A stretch of 64,000 bases of DNA from Xanthomonas boreopolis. Lineage in GTDB: Bacteria > Pseudomonadota > Gammaproteobacteria > Xanthomonadales > Xanthomonadaceae. Below the pieces are notes generated by a model, which was not told where the DNA came from, did no database searches, and worked only from the letters and a program-made list of their open reading frames with translations. The stretch spans positions 25,816-89,815 of the forward strand of contig BNBA01000018.1 in the NCBI GenBank assembly GCA_014654535.1. The letters are read 5' to 3'. How positions within the stretch are numbered: the first letter of the stretch is position 1; every line of letters begins with the position of its first letter. Shown here piece after piece: positions 54,180 through 61,726 of the stretch. The translations under genes and the position numbers were made by a program.

Positions 54180-54752
54180 TCATCCCAACAGGTCGGCCAT
54201 GGCCACGATGCGGCGCGCCACCTCGGCCAACTTGAGTCCTTGCTTCATCGCCTGCTGGCGCAGCGCCGCGTAGGCATCGGCCTCGGACAGGCCGCGCTTG
54301 TGCATCAGCAAGCCCTTGGCGCGCTCGATCAGCTTGCGGTCCTCCAGCGCCTGCTGCACCTCGTCCAGGCGGCGGCGCATGCCGCTTTCCTGCTCGAAGC
54401 GCGCCAGGGCCACCTGCACCACCGGCGCCAGCCGCGCCGGCGACAGGCCGTCGACCACGTAGGCCGTCACGCCGGCGCCGACGGCGGCGCGGATCAGCTG
54501 GTCGTTGCCGTCGCCGGAGAACATCACCACCGGACGCGGCGCATGGCTGTGCAGCATCGCCAGTTGCTCCAGGGTGTCGCGCGAAGGGGATTCCACGTCG
54601 ATCACCACCACGTCCGGCTGGCGCTGCTGCACCGCGTGCAGCAGCGCGGCCGTGGTCGCGACGTCCTCCAACACCTCGTAGCCGGCCCGCTCGAGCGCCT
54701 CGCGCAACTGCCCGATCGGCTTTTCGGTATCGTTGACCAGCAGGACACGCAT
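54180..54752 (-). CDS. nasT: ANTAR-domain antitermination regulator NasT
   Basis: RNA-binding response-regulator-like protein of 190 aa. Receiver-like domain (MRVLLVNDTEKPIGQLREAL, VVVIDVESPSRDT, VMFSGDGNDQLIRAAVGAGV) and a C-terminal ANTAR domain at about residues 130-185 (LDEVQQALEDRKLIERAKGL, LMHKRGLSEADAYAALRQQA, KLAEVARRIV). ATG 54752 fits the receiver start better than 54800. Its RNA targets are the AACGGC hairpins before narK. Confidence 0.95.
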   Translation of the reverse strand: MRVLLVNDTEKPIGQLREALERAGYEVLEDVATTAALLHAVQQRQPDVVVIDVESPSRDTLEQLAMLHSHAPRPVVMFSGDGNDQLIRAAVGAGVTAYVVDGLSPARLAPVVQVALARFEQESGMRRRLDEVQQALEDRKLIERAKGLLMHKRGLSEADAYAALRQQAMKQGLKLAEVARRIVAMADLLG

Positions 54753-54829
54753 TGGCGAAGGGCGGAGGCGTGGACGTCGCTCGATGGTGCCATGCAACAT
54801 AGCGTCCGCGCGAGCACCCCGGAGTCCGC

Positions 54830-55825
54830 ATGCCCCTGTTTCCCCTCTTTGCCGACCTGCGCGGCCGCACCGTGCTGGTGATCGGCGGCGGCGAGGTCGC
54901 CAGCCGCAAGATCAAGGCGCTGCTGCACGCAGGCGCGCACGTCGTGGTGCATGCCCGCGAGTGGATCCCCGAACTGCAGGACCTGCTCGACCGGCGGCAG
55001 TTGCAGCGCCTGGACGGCGAGTTCGATCCGGCCTGGATCGACGCGGCCTGGCTGGTGGTGGCCGCGACCGACGACGCCGCGCTCAACCGCCGGGTGGCCG
55101 AGGCCGCGGGCGCGCGCAGGCGCTGGGTCAACGTGGTCGACGACGCCGAGCTGTCCAGCTACCAGGTCCCGGCGATCGTCGACCGCGACCCGGTCCTGGT
55201 CGCCATCTCCTCCGCGGGCGCAGCGCCGATGCTGGCGCGGCGCCTGCGCGAGCGGCTGGAGACCGAGCTCGACCATTCGCTGGGCGCGCTGGCCGACCTG
55301 TTCTCCCGCCATCGCGCGCGCATCCGCGAGCGCTTGCCGGACATGGCGCTGCGCCGGCGCTGGTTCGAGCGGGTGCTCGACGGCGAGGTGCCCGTGCTGT
55401 TGCGCAATGGCGACGCCGAGCGGGCGCGGCAAGCCTTCGAGGCCGCCCTGGACGCTGCCGGCGACCTGCCCGTGCGCGGCAGCGCGGCACTCGTGGGGTG
55501 CGGCGACGGCGATCCCGGCCTGCTGACCTTGAAGGCGCTGCGCCAGTTGAACCTGGCCGACCTGATCCTGGCCGCTCCCGACGTCGCGCCCGCGATCCTG
55601 GACCTGGCGCGGCGCGATGCCGAGGCGCATCGCGTCGCCCCTGACGCGGCGACGCTGCTGCCGCAGGTGCTGGCCTCGGTCGAGGCCGGCCGCAAGGTGG
55701 TCTGCCTGCGCGCGGGCGCCGGCTTCGTCGACGAAGCCGGCCGTGGCTTGCTGCTCGCCCTGCAAGAGCGCGGCATCGCCTGCGAACTCGTGCCCGGCGC
55801 GGTCGGACCGGCCACGATCGATTGA
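54830..55825 (+). CDS. cysG: siroheme synthase: CysG dehydrogenase/ferrochelatase domains with truncated methylase domain
   Basis: Precorrin-2 to siroheme (NAD-dependent oxidation and iron insertion). Residues 1-210 are intact: FADLRGRTVLVIGGGEVASR, WVNVVDDAELSSYQVPAIVD (catalytic Asp), SAGAAPMLARRLRERLE. From residue 220 a SUMT-like domain begins (LVGCGDGDPGLLTLKALRQL), but GPGD has become GDGD, the RLKGGDPF loop is CLRAGAGF, and the chain stops at ELVPGAVGPATID, roughly 130 residues short. Methylation is presumably left to CobA at 44902. It is divergent from nasT, 77 bp apart. Confidence 0.9.
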   Translation: MPLFPLFADLRGRTVLVIGGGEVASRKIKALLHAGAHVVVHAREWIPELQDLLDRRQLQRLDGEFDPAWIDAAWLVVAATDDAALNRRVAEAAGARRRWVNVVDDAELSSYQVPAIVDRDPVLVAISSAGAAPMLARRLRERLETELDHSLGALADLFSRHRARIRERLPDMALRRRWFERVLDGEVPVLLRNGDAERARQAFEAALDAAGDLPVRGSAALVGCGDGDPGLLTLKALRQLNLADLILAAPDVAPAILDLARRDAEAHRVAPDAATLLPQVLASVEAGRKVVCLRAGAGFVDEAGRGLLLALQERGIACELVPGAVGPATID

Positions 55826-55866
55826 GACGGCACCCGGCTTTCGGTCCCTTGCGAAGGCCGGCGCGT

Positions 55867-56769
55867 TCAGAGCAGGCTCGGCTGCACCGCCGACGAAGGC
55901 GCCGTCAGTTCCGCCAACCCCGGCAGGCGCTCGCGCAGGCCCGCGTGGAAACGCAGCGCCTGTTCGGCGGCGCGATGGTTGTCGGGCGTATGCAGGAACA
56001 CGTAAGGGCAACGCCCCTCCTCGATCCAGCCGGCCACCTTGTCCAGCCACGGTTCCAGCCAGGGCTGGTTCGCGTCCAGGTCGGGGCCGCCGATGAAGCG
56101 CACCTGCGGCGACGTACCGAAAGCCGCCGCGCGTACCGGCAGCCTCGGCTTGCGGGCCTGCGCATGCGCCACCGCCGGGTCTTCCGGGCTGCACGCGAAC
56201 AGCGCGCGCGAATCGAAGCAAATGCGTTCCACGCCACGCGCATGCAGCATGCGGTTGAGCGCCCGCTCCTCGTCGCCGCGGGCATAGAACGCGGGATGGC
56301 GCACTTCCACCGCGAGCGCATGCGCGGCGAAACGGTCGAGCCAGGCCGCCAGCTCGTCCAGCCGCGCCGGGCCGAACCCGGCCGGCAGCTGCAACCACAA
56401 CGGCGCCACCCGCGCTCCCAGCGGCGCCAGCAATGCCAGGAACCGCTCCGTCGCCTCGAACCGCTCGCGCAGGTCGCCCTCGTGGCTGACGTCCCGCGGC
56501 AGCTTGGCGCAGAAGCGGAAATCCCCCGGCATGGTCGCCGCCCAGCGCTGCACGGTGGCCGCTGCCGGCCTGGCATGGAAGGTGGTGTTGCCTTCCACCG
56601 CGTTGAAGGTGTGCACGTAGTGGCCGAGGCTGTCGGCCATCCGCAGGCCGGCCGGGTAGAGGCTGCCGCGCCAGGCCGGCTCGTTCCACGACGGGCAGCC
56701 GAGGCGGTAAGGCAGGCGATCGGGGGCGTCGGGCACGGCGAACGATGGGCTGGATCGAGCCTGGATCAT
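55867..56769 (-). CDS. DUF72 domain protein (YecE-like)
   Basis: TIM-barrel protein of the YecE family, function not established. ATG 56769 (MIQARSSPSFAVPDAPDRLP) gives 300 aa; the frame upstream runs through the dksA-like gene's terminator. Typical pieces: RLGCPSWNEPAWRGSLYP, YVHTFNAVEGNTTFHARPAA, DFRFCAKLPRDVSHEG, LAVEVRHPAFYA and PYVFLHTPDNHRA. Confidence 0.9.
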   Translation of the reverse strand: MIQARSSPSFAVPDAPDRLPYRLGCPSWNEPAWRGSLYPAGLRMADSLGHYVHTFNAVEGNTTFHARPAAATVQRWAATMPGDFRFCAKLPRDVSHEGDLRERFEATERFLALLAPLGARVAPLWLQLPAGFGPARLDELAAWLDRFAAHALAVEVRHPAFYARGDEERALNRMLHARGVERICFDSRALFACSPEDPAVAHAQARKPRLPVRAAAFGTSPQVRFIGGPDLDANQPWLEPWLDKVAGWIEEGRCPYVFLHTPDNHRAAEQALRFHAGLRERLPGLAELTAPSSAVQPSLL

Positions 56770-56778
56770 CCTGCAACG

Positions 56779-56805
56779 AAAAAGCCCCGCGCAAGGCGCG
56801 GGGCT
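56779..56805 (-). terminator. terminator of the dksA-like gene
   Basis: AGCCCCGCGC/CTT/GCGCGGGGCT, a 10-bp stem followed on the minus strand by TTTTTCG, 26 bp after the stop at 56831. It overlaps the promoter side of the DUF72 gene. Confidence 0.92.
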
Positions 56806-56830
56806 CGGTTGTACCGCAGCGACGGCGCGA

Positions 56831-57862
56831 TCAGTCGCCCTGCTGCTTCTGCATGTGCTCCCAGCGTTCCTGCGCATCGATGGTGCGCTCGGCGGTCAGG
56901 CGCGCTTCCAGGCGCTCCAGGCCGATTTCCTCGCCGGTGTCGACGCAATAGCCGTAGTCGCCGGCATCCAGGCGCTTGAGCGTGCTGTCGATCTTGCCGA
57001 TCAGCTTGCGGTAGCGGTCGCGGGTACGCAGTTCCAGCGAGTTCTCGGTCTCGCGGGTCGCGCGCTCGGCCTCGTCGCCGATGTCGCGCACTTCCTCGCG
57101 CAGGTTCTCGATGGTCTGCTTGGACTCCTCGACCAGGTCGGCGCGCCACTGCAGCAGCCGCTGGCGGAAGTACTCCTGCTGCAGCGGGCTCATGTATTCC
57201 TCGTCCGGCGCGGGCTTGTAGCCGGCGGGGAGGATCGGACGGCCGGTGGCCTCGTCGATCTTGTACTCGACCACCCTGAACTTGCTGGGCCGGGCCGGGG
57301 TATTGGGCTTGGAGGTCACCGCGACGGCGACCTTGCCGACCGGACGGGTCGCGGCGGGCTTGGCGGACGATTCGGTCTTGCTGGGGGTTTTCGCTGAGGA
57401 TTTCGAAACAGGCACGGGATTCTTGCTTGAGGGGGTTGCAGGCTTGGCGGACGGCTTGGCGGCTTCGACCGCCTTGGGAGCCGGGGCGGGAGCCTTGGCC
57501 GGAACGGACTGGACCGGCGCAGGCTTGCTGGCCGGCTTCGGTGCGAGTTTGGCAGCCACCGGCTTGGCGATGGTAGCCGGGGCCGGTGTCGCCTTCTTGA
57601 CCGCCGGCTTCTTGGCGGCGGGGGCGACCTTGGTCGCGGTCTTCTTTACGGGCTTGGCCGGTGCGGCCGCCGCCTTCTTGACGGGAGCGGCCTTCTTCGC
57701 AGGCGCCTTCTTGGCGGCCGGTTGCTTGGCGGCAGCCGGCTTCTTGGCCGCCTTGGCGACCGGCTTGGAAGCGGACTTCACCGCCGCGACCTTCTTCACA
57801 ACAGGCTTGGCGGGCTTCTTGGCGGCCTTGGCGGCCTTCTTTGCAGGTGTTTTAGCAGCCAC
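56831..57862 (-). CDS. DksA/TraR-type protein with long Lys/Ala/Pro-rich N-terminus
   Basis: RNA-polymerase secondary-channel factor fold at the C-terminus (residues about 215-343): EEYMSPLQQEYFRQRLLQWR, coiled coil VEESKQTIENLREEVRDIGD, RYRKLIGKIDSTLKRLDAGD. The zinc-finger region reads YCVDTGEEIGLERLEARLTA-ERTIDAQ, keeping one of the four usual cysteines, so a zinc-free fold like P. aeruginosa DksA2 is likely. Residues 1-200 are histone H1/AlgP-like AKK and PAK repeats that could bind DNA or polyphosphate. GTG 57862 is the start, with AAGGAAGAG upstream. Confidence 0.88.
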   Translation of the reverse strand: MAAKTPAKKAAKAAKKPAKPVVKKVAAVKSASKPVAKAAKKPAAAKQPAAKKAPAKKAAPVKKAAAAPAKPVKKTATKVAPAAKKPAVKKATPAPATIAKPVAAKLAPKPASKPAPVQSVPAKAPAPAPKAVEAAKPSAKPATPSSKNPVPVSKSSAKTPSKTESSAKPAATRPVGKVAVAVTSKPNTPARPSKFRVVEYKIDEATGRPILPAGYKPAPDEEYMSPLQQEYFRQRLLQWRADLVEESKQTIENLREEVRDIGDEAERATRETENSLELRTRDRYRKLIGKIDSTLKRLDAGDYGYCVDTGEEIGLERLEARLTAERTIDAQERWEHMQKQQGD

Positions 57863-57947
57863 GAAACGCTCTTCCTTGTTTCCCCCGGGGCCCGGGAAAG
57901 CGGGACTTTATAGCCCACCGCGAGCAGTGACGGCAACCTCGCATTTA

Positions 57948-58779
57948 GGTTCTGTACTCATAAAGGTTGCGTCTGAGGTCGAGGCTTGATTCAAGGCTTC
58001 CGAAGGGAGCTTCGGATGGCGCGCTACGATTTGAGCGAAACGGAGTGGCGGCTGATTGGGCCGCTCCTTTCCAATAAGCCGAGGGGCGTGGCGCGGGTGG
58101 ACGACCGGCGCGTGATCAACGGCATCTTTTACGTACTACGAACGGGCTCGCCGTGGCGTGACCTGCCTGAGCGCTACGGCCCGTATACGACGGTCTACAA
58201 CCGCTACAATCGCTGGGCGAAGGCGGGGATTTGGCTGGCGATCTTCGAGACCTTGGCAGCCAAGTCCCCTCAGTCGATGCAAATGATCGACAGTTCCATC
58301 ATCCGCGCACACCAGCACGCCGCGGGTGGAAAAAAGGGGGCCCGGATCACGCCATTGGCCGTTCTCGTGGAGGACTGAGCACCAAGATCCACGCTGTGGT
58401 CGATCAGGATGGTCTACCAGTGCGCCTGCTGATCTCGCCCGGACAAGCGTCCGACATGGGCGCGGTGCCCGATCTTCTCGCGGGCCTGCCGACCGCGACC
58501 AACGTCATCGCCGATCGCGGTTACGACTCAAACGCCGTGCTGGATCTGATCAAGCGCTCGGGAGCTGAAGCCAGCATACCGAGCTGTTCACGCCGCATCG
58601 TCAGACGCTCCATCGACCCCGCCGTCTACAGACAGCGAAACCAGGTCGAGCGCTTCTTCTGCCGCCTCAAACACTTCCGCCGCGTGGCCACACGCTTCGA
58701 CAAGCTCGCCAGGAACTTCCTGGCCGCAGTCCTGCTCGCCTCAACTCGACTGTGGCTCAGAGCTTATGAGTCCACGACC
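57948..58779 (+). mobile_element. insertion sequence, IS5 family (IS427-like group), copy 1
   Basis: 832 bp with imperfect terminal inverted repeats GGTTCTGTACTCATAA / GGTCGTGGACTCATAA and TA on both flanks (57946-57947, 58780-58781), fitting a 2-bp target duplication. It carries a two-frame transposase. Confidence 0.9.
58016..58378 (+). CDS. IS5-family transposase, orfA (N-terminal part)
   Basis: 120 aa: MARYDLSETEWRLIGPLLSN, RTGSPWRDLPERYGPYTTVY, NRYNRWAKAGIWLAIFETLA, then MIDSSIIRAHQHAAGGKKGA with the first catalytic Asp. RBS AAGGGAG precedes ATG 58016. A slippery A6-G5 run (58330-58340) lets ribosomes shift -1 into orfB, as in related IS. Confidence 0.9.
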   Translation: MARYDLSETEWRLIGPLLSNKPRGVARVDDRRVINGIFYVLRTGSPWRDLPERYGPYTTVYNRYNRWAKAGIWLAIFETLAAKSPQSMQMIDSSIIRAHQHAAGGKKGARITPLAVLVED

Positions 58780-58782
58780 TAG
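58338..58782 (+). CDS. IS5-family transposase, orfB (C-terminal part, by -1 frameshift)
   Basis: Continues the transposase: GGLSTKIHAVVDQDGLPVRL, TNVIADRGYDSNAVLDLI (second Asp), then YRQRNQVERFFCRLKHFRRV (catalytic Glu, DDE Y-(2)-R-(3)-E region). It has no start of its own in a plausible place; translation from the A6G5 slip site is the expected route. The stop codon TAG uses the flanking TA. Confidence 0.88.
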
Positions 58783-59411
58783 GCGATAGGCTCCGGCGCT
58801 GTCCTGATCGAATTCAAGGTTTCAGCAGCGATTTCCGCAATGTTCAGCAGTTCGTTGGCGGGCGCTCCATCTCGAGCCTGTATCGACATCCCCTGGACGA
58901 CGCTTCCAACGTAGCGGGCCCACCCGGAAGGGTCGATGTCGGGTCGAACCTGACCCTTGGCAATGCCGTCCTCCAATCGTGCTCGGACCATGCTTACGCT
59001 ACCCGCGCGCAATTCGCGCCCGAGTATCACAAGCGGGCTCGGGTTGGCATCGGCCGGCGTCGTCGTAATCATGCAGCCTGGGATTCCGGTCGTACGGCCA
59101 AAGGCGGCGGCCGACTCTCGCAGAACCCTGATGACCGAATCGATCGCATTTTCCTCTTCGGTGAGGGCCTTGACCACATAGCCGCCGATGGTCGACCCAT
59201 AAAAATCGAGCGCTTCCCGATACAGCGCCTCTTTGGAGCCGAAAGCCGCGTAGAGGCTCTGCGCGGATATTCCCATCGCGTCCGTCAGCATCGGGATCGA
59301 CGTCCCCTCGTAGCCCGACGCCCAGAACACCTGCATGGCACGCTCCAGCACAGTTTCGCGCTCGAAGGCAGGGGGGCGACCACGGCCGCGTTTTATTTTC
59401 ACATCACCCAT
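58779..59411 (-). CDS. TetR/AcrR-family regulator, 3' end formed by the IS junction
   Basis: 210 aa; helix-turn-helix RETVLERAMQVFWASGYEGT and MLTDAMGISAQSLYAAFGSK. GIPGCMITTTPADANPSP is the ligand-domain stretch seen in many TetR regulators of hydrolases and reductases. Its stop codon TAG consists of the duplicated TA plus the IS terminal G, so the native C-terminus may be cut by the insertion. A palindrome lies in the 49-bp gap to the divergent esterase, which it probably represses. Confidence 0.9.
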   Translation of the reverse strand: MGDVKIKRGRGRPPAFERETVLERAMQVFWASGYEGTSIPMLTDAMGISAQSLYAAFGSKEALYREALDFYGSTIGGYVVKALTEEENAIDSVIRVLRESAAAFGRTTGIPGCMITTTPADANPSPLVILGRELRAGSVSMVRARLEDGIAKGQVRPDIDPSGWARYVGSVVQGMSIQARDGAPANELLNIAEIAAETLNSIRTAPEPIA

Positions 59412-59434
59412 TGTGGTTATTCTCTGACTGGACT

Positions 59435-59462
59435 ATATATCGCATCGACCGTTGTGATATAT
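59435..59462. promoter_or_regulatory. TetR operator candidate
   Basis: ATATATCGCA-N8-TGTGATATAT: 10-bp arms with one mismatch, in the short divergent gap between the tetR-type gene and the esterase and just before its ribosome binding site. Confidence 0.65.
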
Positions 59463-59475
59463 GGAGCGCCGTGTG

Positions 59476-60540
59476 ATGCACAATCCCTATCTCGTCTCAG
59501 CTGACCAACCGATCGCGGCTCTGACCCGTGACGAAGCTATCTCCGACTCGACCCGTGCAGTGAACGCGAAACTCGCGCAGGACCTGGCGTCGATGAAGCC
59601 GATGGAAGGACTGCAGGAGATGCGCGAAGCATATGTGAAGGGGGAACTGGGACTGCCAGCGTCACCCAAGTCCTCTCGCGCAAGGACCATGATGATCGAA
59701 GGACCGGGCGGCCCGATCGAACTCCGTATCCTTGTTCCAAACGAAGTGCGCGGAGTTTATCTCCACATCCACGGTGGCGGCTGGATCGCCGGCAGCAACG
59801 ACACGTGGGACGACCAGCTCGAACTCTTCGGCCGGGAGGCCGGAATGGCTACCGTCAGCTTCAACTATCGGCTGGCGCCGGAGCACCCGGCTCCTGCAGC
59901 GATCGACGACAGCGTTGCCGTCGCGTCCTGGTTGATCGACAACGCTGCTGCCGAATTCGGCACCTCGTGGCTGGCGATTGGCGGTGAGTCCGCTGGCTCC
60001 AATCTCGCGGCCTTGACCCTGCTGCGCTTGCGCGACCAGGGTAAGGGAGGTGCCTTCAAGGCGGCCAGCCTACTGTTTGGCTGCTTCGACCTATCCCTTA
60101 CCCCAAGTGTATTCCGAGCGCAGGGAGCGCCGTTCGTGAGCCTGGACGCCATGCGCCAGTTCACTTCAGCATTCGCGGGTGACACGGATCTAAAGGATCC
60201 CAGCATCTCGCCGCTTTACGCCGACCTGCATGATCTGCCCCCCGCCTTGTTCAGCGTCGGGTCCGTGGATCCGCTTATCGACGACAGCCTATTCATGCAC
60301 ATGCGCTGGCAGGCGGCAGGTAATGTGTCTCAGCTCGCAATCTACCCGGGCGGCACTCATGGGTTCAACTCGTTCGATAGCGAAATTGCTCTGGCAGGTA
60401 ATCGCGGGATCGCCGCGTTCCTCGCTGCAGTTCGGGCAGATCCTGAAGGCTTCGGGTTCAAACCGTCAGCCTCGGCGGATGAAAGATCGCGATCAGTTCT
60501 AGGTAGTGGACTCATAAGTTCGCAACCACAGTTTGGCTGA
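59476..60540 (+). CDS. alpha/beta hydrolase, hormone-sensitive-lipase-type esterase
   Basis: Carboxylesterase of the HSL (bacterial family IV) group: oxyanion motif HIHGGGWIAGSND, nucleophile elbow IGGESAGSNLAAL, acid in SVGSVDPLIDDSL, histidine in PGGTHGFNSF. ATG 59476 has GGAG 9 nt upstream and is preferred to 59461, which lies in the operator. The first 342 codons are native. The last 12 residues (GSGLISSQPQFG) and stop are read from the end of the IS at 60502, so the C-terminus is rewritten. Codon use is less GC-rich than in neighbours. Confidence 0.9.
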   Translation: MHNPYLVSADQPIAALTRDEAISDSTRAVNAKLAQDLASMKPMEGLQEMREAYVKGELGLPASPKSSRARTMMIEGPGGPIELRILVPNEVRGVYLHIHGGGWIAGSNDTWDDQLELFGREAGMATVSFNYRLAPEHPAPAAIDDSVAVASWLIDNAAAEFGTSWLAIGGESAGSNLAALTLLRLRDQGKGGAFKAASLLFGCFDLSLTPSVFRAQGAPFVSLDAMRQFTSAFAGDTDLKDPSISPLYADLHDLPPALFSVGSVDPLIDDSLFMHMRWQAAGNVSQLAIYPGGTHGFNSFDSEIALAGNRGIAAFLAAVRADPEGFGFKPSASADERSRSVLGSGLISSQPQFG

Positions 60541-60945
60541 TGCGAGTGCGACTGCGGCGAGGAAGTTTCTCGCCAGTTTGTCATATCGTGTCGCGATCCG
60601 TCGGAAGTGCTTGAGCTTGCAGAAGAAGCGTTCGACGAGATTGCGGCTTCGGTAGATGCTTGGATCGACCGACCGTTGAACCTTGCGGTCGCGCTGCGTC
60701 GGAATGTGCGCCCGCCCGCCGCGCTCATTGACCAGATCGATCAGGTATTGCCAGTCGTAGCCTCGATCGGCGACGACGATGGCGGCGGTCGGAAGGGCTT
60801 GCAGCAGATCGGGTGCGGAGGCCTTGTCGGAAGCCTGCCCAGCCGTGAGTGCGAGACGGACCGGCAGTCCCTTCTCGTCGACCACGACATGGATCTTGCT
60901 GGTCAGTCCTCCACGAGAACGGCCGATGGCGTGATCCGGACCCCC
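60499..60945 (-). CDS. IS5-family transposase, orfB (by frameshift)
   Basis: C-terminal transposase half: GLPVRLALTAGQASDKASAP, AAIVVADRGYDWQYLIDLVN, IYRSRNLVERFFCKLKHFRR, ending TYESTT. Entry is expected by slippage at the A5G5 run in the minus-strand sequence GGTAAAAAGGGGGTCC near 60940-60952. The stop again uses the IS-flank junction. Confidence 0.87.
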   Translation of the reverse strand, partial: GGPDHAIGRSRGGLTSKIHVVVDEKGLPVRLALTAGQASDKASAPDLLQALPTAAIVVADRGYDWQYLIDLVNERGGRAHIPTQRDRKVQRSVDPSIYRSRNLVERFFCKLKHFRRIATRYDKLARNFLAAVALASAKLWLRTYESTT

Positions 60946-61336
60946 TTTTTACCGCCGGCGGCATGCTGGTGGGCGCGGACGATGGAACTGTCGATCAACT
61001 GCATCGACTGCGGCGAGGCAGCCGCCAAGGCTTCGAAAATCCGTAGCCAGACACCAGCCTTGGCCCATCGATTGTAGCGGTTATAGGACGTCGTATAGGG
61101 GCCGTAGCGCTCGGGCAGGTCGCGCCAGGGCGAGCCGGTGCGCAGAATATAGAAAATCCCGTTCAGGACGCGCCGGTCGTCCGCCCGCGCCACACCACGA
61201 GGCTTGTTGGGAAGCAGCGGCGCGATCAGCGCCCACTCCCGGTCCGTAAGATCGAAACGTGCCATTCAAGCTCCTCCTCAAGGAGCTTGAATCACGATCC
61301 AACTTCAAACGGAATCCTACTTATGAGTACAGAACC
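60502..61336 (-). mobile_element. insertion sequence, IS5 family (IS427-like group), copy 2, inverted
   Basis: 835 bp with ends GGTTCTGTACTCATAAGTAGG (right, reverse) and GGTAGTGGACTCATAAGTTCG (left), TA on both flanks (60500-60501, 61337-61338). Related to, but clearly different from, the copy at 57948. Confidence 0.9.
60903..61265 (-). CDS. IS5-family transposase, orfA
   Basis: 120 aa: MARFDLTDREWALIAPLLPN, RTGSPWRDLPERYGPYTTSY, MQLIDSSIVRAHQHAAGGKK. Same length as orfA of copy 1 and similar throughout but with many substitutions. Shine-Dalgarno AAGGAGGAG lies upstream of ATG 61265. Confidence 0.9.
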   Translation of the reverse strand: MARFDLTDREWALIAPLLPNKPRGVARADDRRVLNGIFYILRTGSPWRDLPERYGPYTTSYNRYNRWAKAGVWLRIFEALAAASPQSMQLIDSSIVRAHQHAAGGKKGVRITPSAVLVED

Positions 61337-61474
61337 TAGAGCGTGTTGCGGAATCCCGCGCCGGCCACCGGCGCCGCGGCGGCGGCCACGCACGCCTGGT
61401 CCCGACGCGCCCCGGCCCGCTCGCGCCGGCCCCCGAGTCCATGACGCGCTGCGGGAGTGGCATATCATGGCGCG

Positions 61475-61726
61475 GTGATCGCTCGCCTGCTCATCGCCCT
61501 GCTGCGTTTCTATAAACGCTTCATCAGCCCCCTGCTGGGGCCGCGCTGCCGTTTCGAGCCGAGCTGCTCCCAGTACGCGATGACCGCCATCGGCCTGCAC
61601 GGGCCGCTGCGCGGCAGCTGGCTCGCCGCACGCCGCCTGGCGCGCTGCCACCCGTTCCACCCGGGCGGCTTCGATCCGGTACCCGAGCATCTTCCCCCTT
61701 GCCGCTGCACAGGAAAACACCCATGA
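61475..61726 (+). CDS. yidD: membrane protein insertion efficiency factor YidD
   Basis: Small basic protein associated with YidC-dependent insertion. 83 aa from GTG 61475: [60 protein letters not shown], with the conserved C-R-F-x-P-S-C-S-x-Y motif. Its usual neighbours (rpmH, rnpA, yidC) are absent here; it is coupled instead to the dihydroorotase gene by ATGA. Confidence 0.93.
   Translation: MIARLLIALLRFYKRFISPLLGPRCRFEPSCSQYAMTAIGLHGPLRGSWLAARRLARCHPFHPGGFDPVPEHLPPCRCTGKHP

Noticed and set aside
57946..61338. Functional composite transposon with identical IS ends
   Set aside because: The two IS differ at many residues of the transposase and at the terminal repeats, so joint mobilisation is not supported; only the bounded cargo is reported.
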